From an uncultured Odoribacter sp. (GTDB lineage Bacteria > Bacteroidota > Bacteroidia > Bacteroidales > Marinifilaceae), in the NCBI GenBank assembly GCA_910578985.1, contig CAJTSF010000036.1, positions 1-16,019 of the forward strand: 16,019 bases of DNA, read 5' to 3'. The notes beneath the pieces are model-generated. The model did not search any database, was not told where the DNA came from, and saw nothing but the letters and a program-made list of their open reading frames with translations. Both the position numbers and the translations under genes were made by a program. Position 1 is the first letter of the stretch, and every line of letters begins with the position of its first letter. This document shows positions 1 through 6,949 of the stretch, piece after piece.

Positions 1-140
1 CACCCCCCCCACTCACGCTCCCACAGCCAGATGAACGCTGTCCGACGCCGTCCGACTCCACTCACTCACCTCCCTGTTCGGTTAAAATCTAATATTCGCG
101 TGATAAAACACCTTCTTCCCAGAGGCGAAGCATATAACAA

Positions 141-236
141 AAAGTGTACGGAGGAAGTACAGGCTGCGCCTGCCCTCCACTTTGAGTCCAAAGTCGCTCC
201 ACGCGCGATTTGCACCAAAGATGCGACGAAGGTGCA
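141..236. other. Cluster of nested and competing inverted repeats, possible structured RNA or attenuator
   Basis: Three hairpins can be drawn. The first spans 141-183: AAAGTG (141-146) pairs with CACTTT (178-183), GAGG (151-154) with CCTC (174-177), and CAGGC (160-164) with GCCTG (168-172) around a 3-nt loop. The second is ACTTTG (179-184) with CAAAGT (189-194) around a 4-nt loop. It shares bases 179-183 with the first, so the two cannot form together. The third is TGCACC (211-216) with GGTGCA (231-236). On the minus strand the first hairpin is followed by a T-rich stretch, as in a terminator. The pairings are read directly from the sequence; any function is inference. Confidence 0.4.
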
Positions 237-313
237 CCGAATTTGATCCATGACAACGCCAGAACTTCACACGGACAAGGGAATGACTAAGTTATTAAAC
301 CCCACACAAACAA

Positions 314-360
314 TTCAGCCCACTCAAACCTTCAATCACAGAAAGTTCAAATGGGCTGAA
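314..360 (-). terminator. Probable terminator downstream of rpoD
   Basis: TTCAGCCCA (314-322) and TGGGCTGAA (352-360) form a perfect 9-bp inverted repeat. It begins 17 nt beyond the rpoD stop codon, and on the minus strand it is followed by TTGTTTGT. The 29-nt loop is long and the T-run is interrupted, so termination may be weak. Confidence 0.5.
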
Positions 361-377
361 AGTAGATGTTCAAGATA

Positions 378-1238
378 TTATCCCAAATACGTCTTCAAAA
401 GCTTGCTACGGGAAGAGTGGCGTAAACGACGAATCGCTTTCTCCTTAATCTGTCGCACCCGTTCACGGGTTAGACCGAATTTCTCGCCAATTTCCTCCAA
501 AGTCATCTCCTGGCAATTGATACCAAAAAACAACTTAATGATATCCCGTTCACGATCTGTCAATGTTGCCAAAGCACGTTCTACTTCGGTTGAAAGGGAT
601 TCATTCATTAACGTACGGTCTGCAATAGGAGAATCATCATTCACCAACACATCCAGCAGGCTGTTATCTTCTCCTTCCACAAAAGGAGCATCCACAGAGA
701 CATGCCGTCCGGATACACGCAAGGTGTCCGCCACTTTCTCTGCCGGCAAATCCAACACCTCCGCTAATTCCTCTGGAGAAGGACGCCGTTCGTTTTCCTG
801 CTCGAAACGAGCGTATGCCTTATTGATTTTATTCAAGGAACCGACTTGATTCAAAGGCAGGCGAACAATGCGCGATTGTTCCGCCAAGGCTTGCAAGATA
901 GATTGACGTATCCACCATACGGCATAAGAAATAAATTTAAAACCACGTGTTTCATCAAATTTCTCTGCTGCTTTAATCAATCCTAAATTCCCTTCATTGA
1001 TTAAGTCCGGTAAACTCAGTCCCTGATTTTGATACTGTTTTGCTACAGAAACAACAAATCTCAAATTAGCTCTTGTCAGTTTTTCGAGGGCTTTCTGATC
1101 ACCTTTCCGAATGCGTTGAGCTAATTCGACTTCCTCCTCCACCGTAATCAAATCTTCTTTTCCAATCTCCTGCAAGTACTTGTCCAAAGAAGCACTCTCT
1201 CTATTAGTGATTGATTTTGTGATTTTTAATTGTCTCAT
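378..1238 (-). CDS. rpoD: Primary RNA polymerase sigma factor (RpoD/SigA)
   Basis: This is the housekeeping sigma factor that directs RNA polymerase to promoters. The 286-residue protein has region 1.2 (about 16-48), region 2 (about 52-122, with the -7/-10-recognition segment RGFKFISYAVWWIRQSI at 98-114), region 3 (about 131-205) and region 4 with its helix-turn-helix at about 245-272 (TLEEIGEKFGLTRERVRQI). There is no region 1.1, and the length is that expected for Bacteroidota primary sigma factors, which recognise TTTG/TAnnTTTG promoters. The ATG at 1238 starts a typical family N-terminus (MRQLKITKSI). A perfect -7 element lies 32 nt upstream, so the gene probably has its own promoter although the protease gene lies 114 bp upstream in the same direction. 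A weak terminator follows. Identification is secure. Confidence 0.98.
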   Translation of the reverse strand: MRQLKITKSITNRESASLDKYLQEIGKEDLITVEEEVELAQRIRKGDQKALEKLTRANLRFVVSVAKQYQNQGLSLPDLINEGNLGLIKAAEKFDETRGFKFISYAVWWIRQSILQALAEQSRIVRLPLNQVGSLNKINKAYARFEQENERRPSPEELAEVLDLPAEKVADTLRVSGRHVSVDAPFVEGEDNSLLDVLVNDDSPIADRTLMNESLSTEVERALATLTDRERDIIKLFFGINCQEMTLEEIGEKFGLTRERVRQIKEKAIRRLRHSSRSKLLKTYLG

Positions 1239-1270
1239 ACTATCTATTTATACCACTCCAAATTTTGGCG

Positions 1271-1278
1271 CAAAGGTA
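1271..1278 (-). promoter_or_regulatory. rpoD promoter -7 element (Bacteroidota type)
   Basis: On the minus strand this reads TACCTTTG, a perfect match to the Bacteroidota -7 consensus TAnnTTTG. It ends 32 nt before the rpoD start codon. I see no good TTTG at the expected -33 distance, so only the -7 element is supported. Confidence 0.6.
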
Positions 1279-1352
1279 AGATTTTTTCTCCATACCTATT
1301 TGATAATCCTGCCAATCTTTGTATATTAACTTTTTTTAAACCCGTATTCGCT

Positions 1353-2489
1353 CTATAACTTTATCTCCAAGTCATGCTTCTCCCCTCTTCGGCTGTAAGT
1401 GAGGCGTATGACATCACCGGGAGCATATTTTGCCAATTGTTCCTGCAATTGAGGCGCTGTCAATACATCATATCCGTTGATTTTCAAAAGCACATCCCCG
1501 TTTTTCACTCCGGCTTTCGCCGCTGCTCCTCCCCGAATCACTTCAGCGACGTAAATACCGGCAGTTTCTTGCAATCGCAGTTGTTTCGCCCATTCAGGCG
1601 TCAGTTCTTGCATACGTATGCCCAACATGACCCGTTGCACTTGACCGAATTGTTTCAAGTCGGAAACGACTTTTTTCGCCACATTGACCGGAACGGCAAA
1701 AGAGTAACCCGAATAACTGCCGGTAGGCGACTGGATGGCCGTGTTAATGCCTATCAATTCACCTCGCGCATTGACAAGCGCCCCTCCACTGTTTCCCGGA
1801 TTGACTGCCGCATCGGTCTGAAGAAAAGATTCCAGATTCATCTTATTACCCAGAGCACGCGCTTTGGCACTGATAATGCCGGCAGTAACCGTAGAGGTCA
1901 GATTATAAGGATTTCCCACTGCTAAAACCCACTCCCCTAACGTCACTTCATCGGAATTGCCGTACTTGATGGCTTGCAAGCCATCGGCATCGATTTTCAA
2001 AAGGGCGATATCTGTATCCGGATCGGTACCTATCAATTTTGCCTCAAATTTACGTTTATCATTCAGTGTCACGACTATCTTATCGCTTTTGGCAATCACG
2101 TGGTTATTGGTTACGATATAACCGTCTTCGGAAATAATCACCCCGGACCCCACCCCCATATCCATCTCCTCTTCCCGTACTTGACCATGTCCCACTCCAA
2201 ACCAAAAATCCCACGGACTGGCATAATACACGCGCCCGATTTGCACAGGAGTCACATTGACCACCGTAGGCACCGTCTTTCCGGCCGCCGTACGCAAATC
2301 CACATGCTCCATCCGACGAGTACCGCGGGCTGCCTCGCCGCGAGGCTTTTCCGGCTGCATTCTGTCCGGACCGACTATTTCATGAGGAAACGGGACTACC
2401 GGTTGTTTGCCCCTTTCCATGATATAGAAGGCCGCAAAACCGCCTCCCAATCCCAGCAGCAATGAAATCAAATAGGTAATCGCTTTCAT
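1353..2489 (-). CDS. HtrA/DegP-family serine protease with one PDZ domain
   Basis: An envelope protease that degrades or senses misfolded proteins. The 378-residue protein begins with a hydrophobic segment (about 4-24) that could be an uncleaved membrane anchor or a signal peptide. A low-complexity linker follows (about 25-70). The trypsin-like domain (about 75-275) has the triad His130 (TNNHV), Asp160 (DTDIALLKI) and Ser234 (NPGNSGG), and one PDZ domain spans about 285-378. Most DegP-type proteins have two PDZ domains and about 480-500 residues. This single-PDZ layout is closer to E. coli DegS or DegP-like short forms, so I give no gene symbol. It lies between the META lipoprotein gene (a terminator hairpin intervenes) and rpoD. 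A TAATTTTA sequence on the minus strand (2502-2509), one mismatch from the -7 consensus, could be its promoter. Confidence 0.93.
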   Translation of the reverse strand: MKAITYLISLLLGLGGGFAAFYIMERGKQPVVPFPHEIVGPDRMQPEKPRGEAARGTRRMEHVDLRTAAGKTVPTVVNVTPVQIGRVYYASPWDFWFGVGHGQVREEEMDMGVGSGVIISEDGYIVTNNHVIAKSDKIVVTLNDKRKFEAKLIGTDPDTDIALLKIDADGLQAIKYGNSDEVTLGEWVLAVGNPYNLTSTVTAGIISAKARALGNKMNLESFLQTDAAVNPGNSGGALVNARGELIGINTAIQSPTGSYSGYSFAVPVNVAKKVVSDLKQFGQVQRVMLGIRMQELTPEWAKQLRLQETAGIYVAEVIRGGAAAKAGVKNGDVLLKINGYDVLTAPQLQEQLAKYAPGDVIRLTYSRRGEKHDLEIKL

Positions 2490-2509
2490 ATTTTTCTATT
2501 TTAAAATTA

Positions 2510-2537
2510 ATGTGTCGGAAACATTTTTCCGACACAT
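2510..2537 (-). terminator. Rho-independent terminator between the META lipoprotein and protease genes
   Basis: ATGTGTCGGAAA (2510-2521) and TTTCCGACACAT (2526-2537) form a perfect 12-bp stem with the 4-nt loop CATT. On the minus strand it lies 24 nt after the META gene stop codon and is followed by T-rich TAATTTTA. The stem ends only 20 nt before the protease start codon, so it may also affect expression of that gene. Confidence 0.65.
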
Positions 2538-2561
2538 CACTATATTATTATGCCCACATCA

Positions 2562-2993
2562 TTACTCCTCTTCACCATCCGAAGGAATACCTACAAATGT
2601 CGCCAAAGTTTTCTCTTTGTTTCCGAAAACGAGCGTTCCGTCTTCCCATTTGAAGTTTTCTGTGGCATCCAATGCGGTAAAAAATTCCATCTCCCACTCC
2701 GAATCATTGGGACACGCCATTTTGGTCGCTCCCAATGGGGAAAACTTCAGATTTCCACCATCTATTTTATAGTGGCCGAAAAAACGGTTGCAAGCCACAC
2801 GCCCGTTCACTCTGTTTTCCGCGGCATTAAAGTAAAAGAATATTTCAGTACCGGGAGGGGTCGAGGTCACCTCTTTTCCATTCAAGGTTTTCAATATCCA
2901 TTTAAAACCTTCCAACTGCAAAGTGTCTTTTTTCGATTTGCATCCGCCGAAGGCAAGTGATGCGATACACAGGCATACAAACAAACTTTTCAT
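2562..2993 (-). CDS. META-domain (HslJ-like) lipoprotein
   Basis: A small exported lipoprotein of unknown exact role. E. coli HslJ, of the same family, is linked to heat shock and novobiocin resistance. The 143-residue protein has a short signal peptide ending at Cys18 (FGGC), a plausible but not ideal lipobox. The META domain spans about 27-136, with the family motifs CNRFFG (68-73) and TKMACP (90-95) and an acidic tail (GEEE). The residues after Cys18 are K-S-K-K, not the acidic stretch known as the Bacteroidota surface lipoprotein export signal, so a periplasm-facing location is more likely (inference). It lies 53 bp downstream of the plug-like gene in the same direction, with no terminator seen between them, so co-transcription is likely. 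A strong hairpin follows the gene. Confidence 0.85.
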   Translation of the reverse strand: MKSLFVCLCIASLAFGGCKSKKDTLQLEGFKWILKTLNGKEVTSTPPGTEIFFYFNAAENRVNGRVACNRFFGHYKIDGGNLKFSPLGATKMACPNDSEWEMEFFTALDATENFKWEDGTLVFGNKEKTLATFVGIPSDGEEE

Positions 2994-3046
2994 TTCAATA
3001 ATATTTTTACTCTTTACTTCAGAGAGATAACAAATATCATGCCATC

Positions 3047-4297
3047 TTAGAAAGTCGGAATGATATTTTGATATCCCACAAAGCGGTAAGCGCCCAAAGC
3101 GGAATCATAAAAATAAATACGGACGTTATATTCGTTTATTGTCTGATAAAAATTATTTTGCAAGGTATGCAGATCCACTTCCCCGGTCGTCTTGTCCAAT
3201 ACGGCAAATTGGTAATCATACCTTCCCTGTTTCAATTCCACATCACAAATATAGGCTTTGTGCCGGGCATCGTAATCCATGCGAAAAGCAGGTGACAATT
3301 CCCAACCGGAAAACTTACCATAAACATACACCTCTGCATCAGGTAGCGGCTCCGGATAAAGCAAAGCAAAATGCACCATCGCATAATCCGCCTCCACATC
3401 GGGCTGTTGGACCTGTTCCGCATCGATGACATAATTGCCCCGCTCATCAGCAACCGGGACATACCGTTGCGGCACAGTTGCCGGTTCAAGAATGAAATGA
3501 TATTTGCCATCAGGTCCTTTTACCACCTCTTTCACATATCGATCATAAAAAGAAAAACTTACGGTTTGAAAATGACGGAAAGGCGAAAGTCCGTCAAAAA
3601 GATTCTCCACCCCGTCTTCATACACCAGTTGCCCCTGCCGTACAAAAGTCGGAGTCAAAGCACGTCGGGTATTGGGATCTTGATTTTGAGTTACGTGCAC
3701 TCGAAAATCGCGTACGGGATTATACACCGGCAGGCTGCCGTTCTCCACCGTAAAATTGACCTGCTGCGACGTATAAAGGTATTGGGGACGGGTTGCGGAA
3801 ACGACGGAGCCATGAATGACGGTTTTCCGCTCCAGCACGGAAAAACGCTGGGATATCACCGCACTGTCAGGACGGTCATCATCGTACACCTGCAACAGAT
3901 AATTGCCGGAAACTTTGATGCCGGTTTCATGATTTGGAAAAAGAAGGGAAAAATGCATGTATTCCGTATCCGCATGGTAAGAATAAGCATAATCTTCCAC
4001 CGGCTGACTGAAAAAACCGTCAAGATAACGAAAAGGACTTAACCCCGAAGGATTCCAATCCGGATCGCAATGCAGAATTTTATAGGTATAGGTATGGTCA
4101 TCGGCGCTCAAATCATCAAAACTGAAAACCAGTTGTTGTCCGCTTCCCAATTCAATCACCGGTTCTGCCTCGGGATGACCGAGCGGGAAACACCGGACAG
4201 TCCGGATTTGGCATTCTGCCGAATGGGCAAAAACGGCAAAAAAGATAAATAAAGTTATGACTATCAATTGTTTCATGGTTAAAAACGACACCTTCAT
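3047..4297 (-). CDS. DUF5103 / type IX secretion system plug-like protein
   Basis: The protein resembles the DUF5103 family, now named for the T9SS plug. In Flavobacterium johnsoniae, the plug closes the periplasmic side of the SprA translocon. Visible features of the 416-residue protein are a signal peptide (about 8-29), an N-terminal beta-rich domain with the conserved segment YTYKILHCDPDWNPSGLSPF (70-89), and a C-terminal region near 320-370 containing VYVYGKFSGWE (323-333), which resembles an Ig-like or E-set fold. Two starts are possible: ATG at 4297, or an in-frame ATG at 4276 (Met8), which gives a cleaner signal peptide (MKQLIVITLF). The gene is divergent from nqrA. Nothing in the window shows that this organism has a functional T9SS, so the role could be broader than secretion. 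The family call is good; the function is less sure. Confidence 0.8.
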   Translation of the reverse strand: MKVSFLTMKQLIVITLFIFFAVFAHSAECQIRTVRCFPLGHPEAEPVIELGSGQQLVFSFDDLSADDHTYTYKILHCDPDWNPSGLSPFRYLDGFFSQPVEDYAYSYHADTEYMHFSLLFPNHETGIKVSGNYLLQVYDDDRPDSAVISQRFSVLERKTVIHGSVVSATRPQYLYTSQQVNFTVENGSLPVYNPVRDFRVHVTQNQDPNTRRALTPTFVRQGQLVYEDGVENLFDGLSPFRHFQTVSFSFYDRYVKEVVKGPDGKYHFILEPATVPQRYVPVADERGNYVIDAEQVQQPDVEADYAMVHFALLYPEPLPDAEVYVYGKFSGWELSPAFRMDYDARHKAYICDVELKQGRYDYQFAVLDKTTGEVDLHTLQNNFYQTINEYNVRIYFYDSALGAYRFVGYQNIIPTF

Positions 4298-4319
4298 TAA
4301 AATAGTTTGGAATTGAAGA

Positions 4320-4327
4320 CAAAATTA
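4320..4327 (-). promoter_or_regulatory. Probable -7 element for the plug-like gene
   Basis: On the minus strand this reads TAATTTTG, a perfect match to TAnnTTTG. It ends 22 nt before the ATG at 4297 and 43 nt before the alternative ATG at 4276. No clear -33 TTTG is seen. It lies back to back with the nqr -7 element. Confidence 0.45.
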
Positions 4328-4340
4328 CGTAATAGGTTTG

Positions 4341-4348
4341 TATATTTG
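4341..4348 (+). promoter_or_regulatory. Probable -7 element of the nqr operon promoter
   Basis: TATATTTG is a perfect match to the Bacteroidota -7 consensus TAnnTTTG and lies 46 nt before the nqrA start codon. The -33 element is not obvious at the standard spacing. Confidence 0.55.
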
Positions 4349-4394
4349 TGCCTTATTTAAAGAATATCATAATTAATCATATCAAAAAATAATC

Positions 4395-5750
4395 ATGTCC
4401 AAGGTAATCAAATTAACTAAAGGCCTTGATATCAAGCTAAATGGGAAAGCAGAAAAAGTGGTGCAACCACAGGGGACCATCACCCGTTGTGCGTTGAAAC
4501 CCACGGATTTTCGTGCTTTGGTTCCCAAGTTAGTTGTCAAGGTCGGCGATGAAGTGAAAGCAGGGGATGTATTGTTTACAGACAAGGCACACCCGGAAAT
4601 CAAATTCACCTCTCCCGTCAGTGGAACGGTGGAAGAAATCAAACGCGGAGAACGGCGTAAATTATTGGAGGTCGTTGTAAAGGCGGATTCGGAAACCCGT
4701 TATCGGGAATTTGAAAAAGCAAACGTACAATCTCTGAGCAGGGAAGAATTGATTCAGCGGCTGCTTGAAAGCGGCTTATGGCCAACCCTCAAACAGCGTC
4801 CGTACGACATCATCGCCTCTCCGGAAAGCATGCCGAAAGCGATATTTGTTTCAGCGTTCGACACGGCTCCTCTGGCGCCGGATTACGACGTCATCCTGAA
4901 CGGACAGGAAAAAGACCTGCAAACCGGACTCGACTGCCTCGCCAAACTGTGCGGCAGGAAAGTAAACCTGAATCTTCAGGCAGACACTCCTTCCACTTCG
5001 CTGTTCACCAAACTGCAAAATGTGGAAATCAATTATTTCAAAGGAAAGCATCCCGCCGGTAACGCCGGCATACAAATCAACCGATTGAATCCCATCAACA
5101 AGGGAGAAATCGTTTGGGTGGTAAACGTGCAGGACGTGGCACTCATCGGTCGTCTGTTTAATGAAGGACGCTTCGATGCCCGTAAAATCGTGGCGATTGC
5201 AGGCTCGGAAATTTCCAAACCGATGTATTACCACTCCATATTGGGCGCATCCGTTCGCGACATGCTCGCCGGGAAATTGAAAAACCAGACAGAGGAACGC
5301 ATCATTTCAGGCAACGTATTGACCGGAACGAATGTGGAACAGAACGGATTCTTAGGATTCTACGACAACCTGCTGACGGTTATTCCGGAAGGAAACCACT
5401 ACGAATTTTTAGGCTGGGCGGCACCGGGATTCAACAAATTTTCCGCCTCCAAGCTCTTCCCTTCTTTCTTGTGTCCCAAAAAGCATTACACTTTGGACAC
5501 CAACTTCCACGGAGAACGCAGGGCATTCGTCGTTTCAGGACAATACGAACAGGTATTTCCGATGGATATTTACCCGGTTTACCTCTTGAAGGCTATTTTG
5601 GCACAGGACATTGACCGGATGGAGCAACTCGGCATTTACGAGGTGGCTCCGGAAGACATGGCATTGTGCGAATTTGTCTGCACATCCAAAACGCCTGTAC
5701 AGCAAATTGTGAATGAGGGAATCGAATTAATGATGAAAGAAACGAATTAA
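4395..5750 (+). CDS. nqrA: Na+-translocating NADH:quinone reductase subunit A
   Basis: NqrA is the cofactor-poor, membrane-associated cytoplasmic subunit of Na+-NQR, implicated in ubiquinone binding. The 451-residue protein has the N-terminal lipoyl/barrel-sandwich-like region (about 25-98, with VGDEVKAGDVLF at 50-61 and SPVSGTVE at 73-80), the conserved GKHPAGNAGIQINRLNP segment (217-233), an SLBB-like region (about 236-300) and the family C-terminus (YEVAPEDMALCEFVCTSKT at 415-433). Length is normal for the family. It is the first gene of the six-gene nqr operon, 22 bp before nqrB, with a -7 promoter element upstream. No frameshift or missing segment is apparent. Confidence 0.97.
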   Translation: MSKVIKLTKGLDIKLNGKAEKVVQPQGTITRCALKPTDFRALVPKLVVKVGDEVKAGDVLFTDKAHPEIKFTSPVSGTVEEIKRGERRKLLEVVVKADSETRYREFEKANVQSLSREELIQRLLESGLWPTLKQRPYDIIASPESMPKAIFVSAFDTAPLAPDYDVILNGQEKDLQTGLDCLAKLCGRKVNLNLQADTPSTSLFTKLQNVEINYFKGKHPAGNAGIQINRLNPINKGEIVWVVNVQDVALIGRLFNEGRFDARKIVAIAGSEISKPMYYHSILGASVRDMLAGKLKNQTEERIISGNVLTGTNVEQNGFLGFYDNLLTVIPEGNHYEFLGWAAPGFNKFSASKLFPSFLCPKKHYTLDTNFHGERRAFVVSGQYEQVFPMDIYPVYLLKAILAQDIDRMEQLGIYEVAPEDMALCEFVCTSKTPVQQIVNEGIELMMKETN

Positions 5751-5772
5751 CCACATTTCTAAAGATAGAGAT

Positions 5773-6927
5773 ATGAATTTTTTACGAAATTTTTTAGATA
5801 AGCAAAAGCCCAAATTCGAAAAAGGAGGCAAGTTGTCCAAACTGCATTCCGTTTTCACCGGATTTGAGTCTTTTCTTTTCGTGCCGAATGAAACGACTTC
5901 CGGCGGAGCACACATCCGGGACGCCGTGGATTTGAAAAGAACTATGATTGTCGTGGTGCTTGCTTTGGTGCCTGCCCTGCTGTTCGGTATGTATAATGTT
6001 GGGTATCAGAACGCCTTGGCCACAGGCTCGATAGAGAGTTTGAGCGGGCTGTTTTGCAACGGCTTGTTTGAACTGTTTTTCTACGGCTTGTGTAAGGTAC
6101 TGCCGATGATTGTCGTTTCTTACGTGGTAGGTTTGGGCATCGAATTTGCCGTAGCGCAAATCAAAGGCCACGAAATCAATGAAGGTTTTTTGGTATCCGG
6201 CTTGTTGATTCCGATGATTATGCCGGTGGAAGCTCCATTATGGATGGTGGGCTTGTCCACTGCTTTTGCCGTAATTATCGGAAAAGAGATTTTCGGCGGC
6301 ACGGGCATGAACATCTGGAACCCGGCTTTACTGGCACGCGCGTTCTTCTTTTTCTCTTACCCTTCCCAGATTTCGGGGGACAAAGTATGGATTGCCAGCG
6401 ATACGGTAGACGCCATCTCCAAAGCCACTCCGTTGTCGGAAATGGCACAGGGACAACCGCTGACTTACAGTGTGGCGGATTTGTTCTGGGGATTTGTTCC
6501 GGGTTCTGTCGGTGAGACTTCCGCATTCTGCATCCTGATTGGGGCGGTGATTCTGCTGCTCACGAACGTAGCCAGCTGGCGCACGATGCTGTCGGTGTTC
6601 GCGGGAGGTTTTCTGATGGCATGGGCATTCGAATCGGTTTCCCAGGTGTCGGCCCTGCATCAGTTGCTGATGGGCGGCTTTATGTTCGGCGCCGTATTCA
6701 TGGCTACCGATCCGGTCACCTCGGCACAGACCAACACGGGAAAAATCATTTACGGCTTGCTCATCGGTGCCATGGCGATCATCATCCGTTGCATCAACCC
6801 CGGCTATCCGGAAGGCATGATGCTGGCCATCCTGCTGATGAATACTTTTGCACCGCTCATCGACTGGTTTGTCGTGCAATCGAACATCAAGCGCCGGTTG
6901 AAAAGAGCCAAAGCAATTGCTCATTAA
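5773..6927 (+). CDS. nqrB: Na+-translocating NADH:quinone reductase subunit B
   Basis: NqrB is an integral membrane subunit that carries covalent FMN and riboflavin and forms part of the Na+ and quinone pathway. The 384-residue protein has about ten hydrophobic segments from residue 57 onward, with family motifs GGTGMNIWNPALLARAF (175-191) and MATDPVTSAQTN (310-321). The FMN-attachment threonine should be Thr219 in DAISKATPL (213-221). In characterised NqrB proteins the motif is SGAT, whereas here Lys217 replaces the glycine. The spacing to nqrA and nqrC is 22 bp on each side. Attachment needs an ApbE flavin transferase, which is not encoded in this window. Confidence 0.97.
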   Translation: MNFLRNFLDKQKPKFEKGGKLSKLHSVFTGFESFLFVPNETTSGGAHIRDAVDLKRTMIVVVLALVPALLFGMYNVGYQNALATGSIESLSGLFCNGLFELFFYGLCKVLPMIVVSYVVGLGIEFAVAQIKGHEINEGFLVSGLLIPMIMPVEAPLWMVGLSTAFAVIIGKEIFGGTGMNIWNPALLARAFFFFSYPSQISGDKVWIASDTVDAISKATPLSEMAQGQPLTYSVADLFWGFVPGSVGETSAFCILIGAVILLLTNVASWRTMLSVFAGGFLMAWAFESVSQVSALHQLLMGGFMFGAVFMATDPVTSAQTNTGKIIYGLLIGAMAIIIRCINPGYPEGMMLAILLMNTFAPLIDWFVVQSNIKRRLKRAKAIAH

Positions 6928-6949
6928 TCACTTTATAAATTAACAAGGT

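Larger units (their letters stand above)
1..377. other. Intergenic region with no supported gene
   Basis: This stretch holds no protein gene I can support. Short open frames exist on both strands between 31 and 270, but they overlap one another and have no recognisable domain. A run of eight C residues lies at 3-10. Several inverted repeats lie between 141 and 236, and a weak terminator-like repeat lies at 314-360; both are listed separately. A neighbouring gene to the left could have its regulatory end here, but that cannot be seen. Confidence 0.6.

Noticed and set aside
31..270. Short overlapping open frames of 61-71 codons in the left intergenic region
   Set aside because: They overlap on both strands with no domain, ribosome-binding signal or promoter. 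The inverted repeats there suggest RNA structure or a repeat in place of a protein gene.
250..849. A 199-codon open frame on the plus strand
   Set aside because: Most of it is antisense to rpoD, and its sequence shows no family signal.
6328..6924. A 198-codon open frame on the minus strand opposite nqrB
   Set aside because: It is a shadow of the conserved nqrB coding sequence, with no promoter or domain.
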